Part shown: in pieces, positions 5,547 through 10,183 of the stretch | Layout of the letters: each line of letters opens with the position of its first letter | Position numbering within the stretch: the stretch's first letter is position 1 | Notes under the pieces: model-generated | What the model was told of the DNA's origin: nothing | Seen by the model: only the letters and a program-made list of their open reading frames with translations | The model's database searches: none | Source: an uncultured Bacteroidota bacterium | GTDB taxonomy: Bacteria > Bacteroidota > Bacteroidia > NS11-12g > UBA955 | Assembly (NCBI GenBank): GCA_903959115.1 | Contig: CAJBVU010000324.1 | Location: forward strand, 1-10,183 | Reading direction: 5' to 3' | DNA length: 10,183 bases | Translations under genes and position numbers: made by a program

Positions 5547-7853
5547 ATGTGGCGATTTTTAATTTGTGTTTTGGCTTTGGCACCAATTATGGGGCAGGGT
5601 CAATCAACCAAAAGTGATATTCGGGGGTTTGTTTACGACGGCGACAATGGTGATCGCTCCGTGGCGTCAGTAATCACAGCGGTAAAGGACAAGTCTGATG
5701 GTACTGTGGTTCGCTCCATCCTTTCAGACAACGACGGTTACTATGCATTAACGGGTTTAACGCCGGGTGATTATTGGGTGCGGGTTTCCCACGCGGGTTT
5801 TGACACGCTTTATGAAAAGGTAAAGGTGTTCGCAGATATCAACACCAAGAAAGATTTTTATTTGCAACACATTTCGTCCATGGAGGCGGTAGAAATTTCT
5901 GTAAAAGGAAAAGCTAGGGATGCGCAAGTGGGTGTGACAAACATCGAAGCGCGTGCGATTTATAAAATGCCTGCGGTGGGCGCGGAACCTGATATTTTAC
6001 AGTACTTACAGATTTTGCCAGGCGTTGTGTTTAGTGGTGACCAAGGCGGACAATTGTATATCCGCGGCGGTTCGCCAATTATGAATAAGGTGATGATGGA
6101 TGGTCTTACTATTTACAATCCATTTCACTCCATTGGACTTTTCTCGGTGTTTGAGACCGATTTGATTCAAACTGCAGATGTTTATAGTGCAGGGTTTGGC
6201 TCAGAATATGGAGGTAGGGTATCGGCGGTGGTAGATATTAAAACGCGCGATGGAAACCGGAAGCGGATGGCTGGAAAGGTGGGTTTGACCACTTTTACAT
6301 CTAAATTGCTGTTGGAATCGCCCTTGCGCAAGTATCAACAAGGAAAAAACAACAGTTCCATTGCCATCTCCTACAAGAATTCATTCTTGCGCGAATCCTC
6401 ACGATTGCTTTATAATTATGCCAATCCCGATAAGCTGCCTTACAATTTTGGCGATTTGTTCGTGAAAATGAGTTTCAACTCGGCCAATGGTGGGTATACC
6501 AAATTATATGGGTTCAGATTTTCCGACAATGTCGCTTTTCCTGGGTCTACGCGCTACGGTTGGACGTCGACAGGGTTGGGTGGTAAGTTCTTAGTGGTTC
6601 CTGAGCAGGCCAAAACGAGGGTTGATGGTTTCTTTTTATGGAGTCAGTATAGCATCGAACAGAAAGAGCAAGATGCAAAGCCAAGAAATAGTTCCATTGG
6701 CGGATTTAACTTGGGGATGAATTTCTCTTATAACTTTAAACGCGATGATTTGAAATGGGGTATTGAGTTAAATGGATTTCAAACCAATTTTCAATTGTAT
6801 AACGCCAACGACAGGAAAATCAATCAGTTAGAGAGTACAACAGAGATCAACTCTTTTGGTAATTATCGCGTGGTTCGTAAGAAGTTGATTTGTAATATTG
6901 GATTGCGTAATCAATATTATGCGTCGTTAGGCAATGGTAGTTTGGAGCCTAGGTTTCAATTGCGTTACATGCCATTGAAGTCAATAGGAATCAAATTTGC
7001 CGTGGGTATGTATTCTCAGAACCTATTATCTGCAATGAGCGATAGAGATGTGGTGAATTTATTCTACGGATTCTTATCGGGACCGGACAACCTTCCCGAT
7101 TCATTCAATGGTAAGCCCGTGACTACGCGTTTGCAGAAGGCAAGGCATGCCGTAACTGGGTTTGATTATCGCATCAACAAAAAGCAGACAATCAATATTG
7201 AATCGTTTGTGAAAATATTTGATCAGATCACTAACATCAACAGGGATAAGTTGTTCTCGGACGATGAATTTAATTTGGATAAGCCACAGCGTTTAAGACA
7301 GGATTTTATTATCGAAAATGGAAATGCTTACGGTGGCGATATTTCTTATAAATATTCTGACAAACATTGGTATTTGTGGGCGGTTTATTCCTTGACGTAT
7401 GTCAACCGTTTTGATGGGATTTCGCATTATCAGCCCAACTTCGATCGTCGTCATAACGCCAACATTCTACTGAACTACGAATTTGACAAAAAGCATCCGT
7501 CTGAGATTTCTTTACGATGGAACTTTGGATCTGGATTTCCTTTTACCCAGACCCAAGGATACTATGAGAAATACAACTTTCAACAAGGGATTGGGACTGA
7601 TTATACGGCGGCCAACGGCCAGTTAGGCATTGTATACGCCCAAATCAATCGCGGACGTTTGCCATATTATCATCGCTTAGACTTTTCGGTAAAAAGAAAG
7701 TGGGTTTTCCGCGAGGGCAGTGAGTTTAACTTGCTTTTCAGTGTGACCAACGTTTACAATAGAAACAATATATTCTATTACGATAGGGTAAAAGGTAAGC
7801 GCGTAGACCAGTTGCCGATACTCCCCGCATTGGGTTGTAACTACAGTTTCTAA
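5547..7853 (+). CDS. TonB-dependent receptor-like outer-membrane protein with carboxypeptidase-regulatory N-terminal domain
   Basis: This is a 768-residue outer-membrane transporter of unknown ligand. A hydrophobic N-terminus (about residues 3-16, RFLICVLALAPIMG) is a signal peptide, with cleavage probably just before the Gln/Gly-rich QGQS. Residues ~24-105 form a carboxypeptidase-regulatory-like beta domain (DNDGYYALTGLTPGDYWVRV). The plug spans ~112-236: it opens with MEAVEISVKG and includes QILPGVVFSGDQGGQLYIRG, MMDGLTIYNP and the closing EYGGRVSAVVDIKTRDG. The remainder is a beta-barrel with alternating aromatic residues, ending in a terminal Phe as expected for BAM-dependent insertion. 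It is shorter than SusC-type receptors (~1000 residues), and no SusD-like lipoprotein is adjacent, so a glycan-utilisation role is not supported. It diverges from the ORF-3-like operon and its stop overlaps that of convergent mutS. TonB energisation is inferred from the fold. Confidence 0.9.
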   Translation: MWRFLICVLALAPIMGQGQSTKSDIRGFVYDGDNGDRSVASVITAVKDKSDGTVVRSILSDNDGYYALTGLTPGDYWVRVSHAGFDTLYEKVKVFADINTKKDFYLQHISSMEAVEISVKGKARDAQVGVTNIEARAIYKMPAVGAEPDILQYLQILPGVVFSGDQGGQLYIRGGSPIMNKVMMDGLTIYNPFHSIGLFSVFETDLIQTADVYSAGFGSEYGGRVSAVVDIKTRDGNRKRMAGKVGLTTFTSKLLLESPLRKYQQGKNNSSIAISYKNSFLRESSRLLYNYANPDKLPYNFGDLFVKMSFNSANGGYTKLYGFRFSDNVAFPGSTRYGWTSTGLGGKFLVVPEQAKTRVDGFFLWSQYSIEQKEQDAKPRNSSIGGFNLGMNFSYNFKRDDLKWGIELNGFQTNFQLYNANDRKINQLESTTEINSFGNYRVVRKKLICNIGLRNQYYASLGNGSLEPRFQLRYMPLKSIGIKFAVGMYSQNLLSAMSDRDVVNLFYGFLSGPDNLPDSFNGKPVTTRLQKARHAVTGFDYRINKKQTINIESFVKIFDQITNINRDKLFSDDEFNLDKPQRLRQDFIIENGNAYGGDISYKYSDKHWYLWAVYSLTYVNRFDGISHYQPNFDRRHNANILLNYEFDKKHPSEISLRWNFGSGFPFTQTQGYYEKYNFQQGIGTDYTAANGQLGIVYAQINRGRLPYYHRLDFSVKRKWVFREGSEFNLLFSVTNVYNRNNIFYYDRVKGKRVDQLPILPALGCNYSF

Positions 7854-10183
7854 TTGATTTTCTCGTTCAGAATTCCTTGTACTGCTTGCAGTTTTAGTAA
7901 CGCTTCGATAGGGGTGAGTGTGTTAATATCGATGCTTGCCAGCAATTTCTTTACCTGAATGAGTTTTGGGTCCTCCGTTTGAAACATGTTCATCTGATAA
8001 ACCGGTTTCGTGCTCGTGTTTTTGAGCGTTTTCTGGGGCGATAGATTGGATCGATCTTCTTCGAGTTTATTCAAAATCTCTGTGGCTCTAATGAGAACGG
8101 CATTGGGGATTCCGGCGAGCTGGGCGACGTGGATACCGAAGCTGTGTTCACTGCCACCACGGGTTAGTTTGCGCAAAAAGACAATTTGGGATCCTTGTTC
8201 TTTGATTGAAATGTGAAAATTGACGATTCCTGGGCATTTACTTTCCAATTCATTGAGTTCATGATAGTGGGTTGCAAATAGGGTTTTGGGTGCCGAAGGG
8301 TGGGAGTGTATGTACTCCGCGATGCTCCAAGCCAACGAAACACCATCGTAAGTGCTCGTGCCGCGACCGATTTCGTCCAGTAAAACCAAACTGCGATCGC
8401 TCAAGTTGTTAAGAATGGAGGCCGTTTCCGACATTTCAACCATGAAAGTACTTTCTCCCACCGAAATATTGTCTGATGCACCAACGCGGGTGTAGATCTT
8501 GTCGGTAATGCCAATGTGAGCCTCGCTACAAGGGACATAGCAGCCAATTTGGGCCAGAATGACAGCCAATGCGGTTTGTCGCAATATAGCGCTCTTACCA
8601 CTCATGTTAGGACCCGTAAGAATGACGATGCGCTGTTCGTCTTTGTTTAGTTGAATGGTGTTGGGGATGTATGATTCACCCACAGGCAGTTGGAATTCAA
8701 TAACGGGATGTCGGCAGTCTCTGAGGAGCAAATCGTAACCATCATTTAAGGTTGGTTTGCAGTAGTTGCTGTCCATGGCCAATTGAGCAAATCCCGCCAG
8801 CACGTCCAATTCCGCCAAAATTGTAGCTTGTTGTTGAAGTAGGGGGACAAATTCGCTCATATCGTTTAGCAGCGATTCCCACAACTGCGCTTCTAGATTG
8901 AGAATTAGTTCTTCCGCATTGAGGATTTTTTCCTCATATATTTTGAGTTCTGGTGTGATGTATCGCTCAGCGTTTGTAAGCGTTTGTTTTCGGATCCAAT
9001 CTTCGGGCGCCTTGTCTTTATGGGAGTTGGTGACCTCTAAGTAGTATCCAAAAACGTTATTAAATCCAATCTTTAATGATGTGATGCCACTGCGCTGAAT
9101 TTCAGCCTGTTGAATTTCTATGAGTTTGTCTTTGCCCGATGTAGTGAGGTCGCGTAGGTCTTGTAATTCGGGATGTACATGCGATTTAAAAATGTTTCCT
9201 TTTGCGGCCACGGCAGGTGCATCGGCTAACATGCGGTCGGAAATCAGCGACTGTAGTTTGGGCAGTGAATCGATTTTTAGTGCCAAGGCCTGTAATTGCG
9301 GGTCTGAGCTATTTTCAAAAAGGGTTTTGCAATCTGCCAAATTATCCAAGCCATAGCCCAGGGTTAAACATTCTCGTGGGCCGATTTTTCTTAGTGCGAC
9401 TTTAGAAACCAAGCGTTGTAGGTCGCCAATTTGTTTCATTGTATCGCGAAAAACCGATGTTTCTGATGGGTTGTTGATAAAAACCTCTACCCGTTGATGT
9501 CGGTTTTCAATCGCCTTGCGATCAAGCAGGGGAAACACCAGCCAATTTCGCAGCATTCGGGCGCCCATCGCCGTACATGTTTTATCAATGACATCAATTA
9601 CAGCTGTGCCGCCTTGATAAATCGGGCGGGTTAATTCAAGGTTTCTGGCGGTAAAACCGTCAATCCATACTGAATCGCCTTCGTCTATTCGCGATATGCG
9701 ATTAATATGATCGATGTGAGTATGGTGGGTGAATTGTAGGTATTGTAAAATGGCTGCCGCCGCCCCAATTGCCAAAGGCATTTCGGAAATTCCGAATCCT
9801 TTTAAGTTCTGAGTTTTAAATTGCCGACAAAGGGATTCATTGGCGTTGCTTGCTTCGTAGACCCAAGATTCTATTGTTTGAAACGACGCTGGTGTGCCTA
9901 GAATTTCGAATATTGTTTGTTGTTGTTGTTTGGGGAGTATCCATTCGGACGGCTTAAAGGCGTCGATCATCTTTTTTACGGTGATCAACGAGCCTTCGCA
10001 AACCAAGAATTCCCCAGTGGAAATATCGAGGAAGGAGGCGGCCCACTGCATATTTTGCTCCAAAACCGACACCAAGTAGTTGCTTTGCTTGATTTCTAGA
10101 ACTTTGTCGTTGTAGCTCACCCCAGGTGTAACCAACTCAATAACCCCTCTCTTTACGATGGTTTTGGTTTTCTTAGGATCTTC
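7850..10183 (-). CDS. mutS: DNA mismatch repair protein MutS (N-terminus beyond the window)
   Basis: MutS recognises mismatches and small loops and starts repair with MutL using ATP. About 777 residues are present; the frame stays open to the last base, reading EDPKKTKTIVKRGVIELVTP, which joins to upstream family sequence, so roughly the first 90-110 residues, including the Phe-x-Glu mismatch wedge, are off the edge. The TTG at 10135 is not the start. Visible are connector, lever/clamp (around 9050-8850) and ATPase regions: Walker A GPNMSGKS at 8591-8614, the signature region SVGESTFMVEMSE, Walker B plus DEIGRGTSTYDG near 8342-8388 and the FATHYHEL switch. The C-terminal tail carries QMNMF (7982-7996), resembling a beta-clamp-binding motif, then the usual short helical end. 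This is MutS1, not MutS2, because it has the core clamp and no Smr domain. The stop is TAG, overlapping the receptor's TAA. Confidence 0.98.
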   Translation of the reverse strand, partial: EDPKKTKTIVKRGVIELVTPGVSYNDKVLEIKQSNYLVSVLEQNMQWAASFLDISTGEFLVCEGSLITVKKMIDAFKPSEWILPKQQQQTIFEILGTPASFQTIESWVYEASNANESLCRQFKTQNLKGFGISEMPLAIGAAAAILQYLQFTHHTHIDHINRISRIDEGDSVWIDGFTARNLELTRPIYQGGTAVIDVIDKTCTAMGARMLRNWLVFPLLDRKAIENRHQRVEVFINNPSETSVFRDTMKQIGDLQRLVSKVALRKIGPRECLTLGYGLDNLADCKTLFENSSDPQLQALALKIDSLPKLQSLISDRMLADAPAVAAKGNIFKSHVHPELQDLRDLTTSGKDKLIEIQQAEIQRSGITSLKIGFNNVFGYYLEVTNSHKDKAPEDWIRKQTLTNAERYITPELKIYEEKILNAEELILNLEAQLWESLLNDMSEFVPLLQQQATILAELDVLAGFAQLAMDSNYCKPTLNDGYDLLLRDCRHPVIEFQLPVGESYIPNTIQLNKDEQRIVILTGPNMSGKSAILRQTALAVILAQIGCYVPCSEAHIGITDKIYTRVGASDNISVGESTFMVEMSETASILNNLSDRSLVLLDEIGRGTSTYDGVSLAWSIAEYIHSHPSAPKTLFATHYHELNELESKCPGIVNFHISIKEQGSQIVFLRKLTRGGSEHSFGIHVAQLAGIPNAVLIRATEILNKLEEDRSNLSPQKTLKNTSTKPVYQMNMFQTEDPKLIQVKKLLASIDINTLTPIEALLKLQAVQGILNEKIN

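Noticed and set aside
5462..5548. A longer N-terminus for the ORF-3-like protein, starting at the ATG at 5548
   Set aside because: That start codon overlaps the receptor's ATG, the extra 29 residues do not look like the family, and the segment contains the -7 box and spacing that fit the 5461 start.
10133..10135. TTG as the start of mutS
   Set aside because: The frame continues open to the window edge and encodes conserved MutS sequence upstream of it, so it is an internal codon.

Overview
The window looks like chromosomal housekeeping DNA from a member of the Bacteroidota. The evidence is a carboxypeptidase-regulatory/plug/barrel outer-membrane receptor, a bacillithiol gene, a pRiA4b ORF-3-like protein next to miaA, no convincing Shine-Dalgarno sites, and two perfect TAnnTTTG boxes (the Bacteroidota -7 consensus) in a divergent promoter region. 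The genus cannot be named from this sequence. Nothing points to a mobile element, prophage, CRISPR array, RNA gene or defence island.

Layout. Positions 1-771 (+) hold the 3' part of bshC, cut by the window start. A 93-bp gap follows with a perfect 7-bp hairpin and a 14-nt direct repeat. Positions 865-3102 (+) form a tight two-gene operon: a SulP-family anion transporter with a C-terminal STAS domain, then, three bases later, a beta-class carbonic anhydrase. A 24-nt imperfect tandem duplication lies across the end of the carbonic anhydrase gene. On the minus strand, read right to left from 5461 to 3157, lie a pRiA4b ORF-3-like protein with a very acidic tail, miaA (TTG start) and a short TerC-family membrane protein, arranged as an operon. 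At 5547-7853 (+) is a TonB-dependent receptor-like protein, diverging from the minus-strand operon across 85 bp. At 7850-10183 (-) is mutS, missing its N-terminus at the window edge; its stop codon overlaps that of the receptor.

How the genes work together. SulP plus carbonic anhydrase is the one clear functional pair, most simply read as bicarbonate uptake or CO2/bicarbonate balance. The ORF-3-like protein, miaA and TerC are probably co-transcribed but have no obvious shared pathway. The receptor stands alone with no SusD partner visible. bshC (low-molecular-weight thiol synthesis) and mutS (mismatch repair) are cut by the window edges.

I did not find a convincing undescribed system. The best leads are regulatory and architectural: the mirrored TATTTTTG-N8-ATG divergent promoter, the repeat/hairpin leader before the SulP-carbonic anhydrase operon, the duplicated gene end at 3082-3133, and the in-frame, six-base junction between the acidic protein and miaA.
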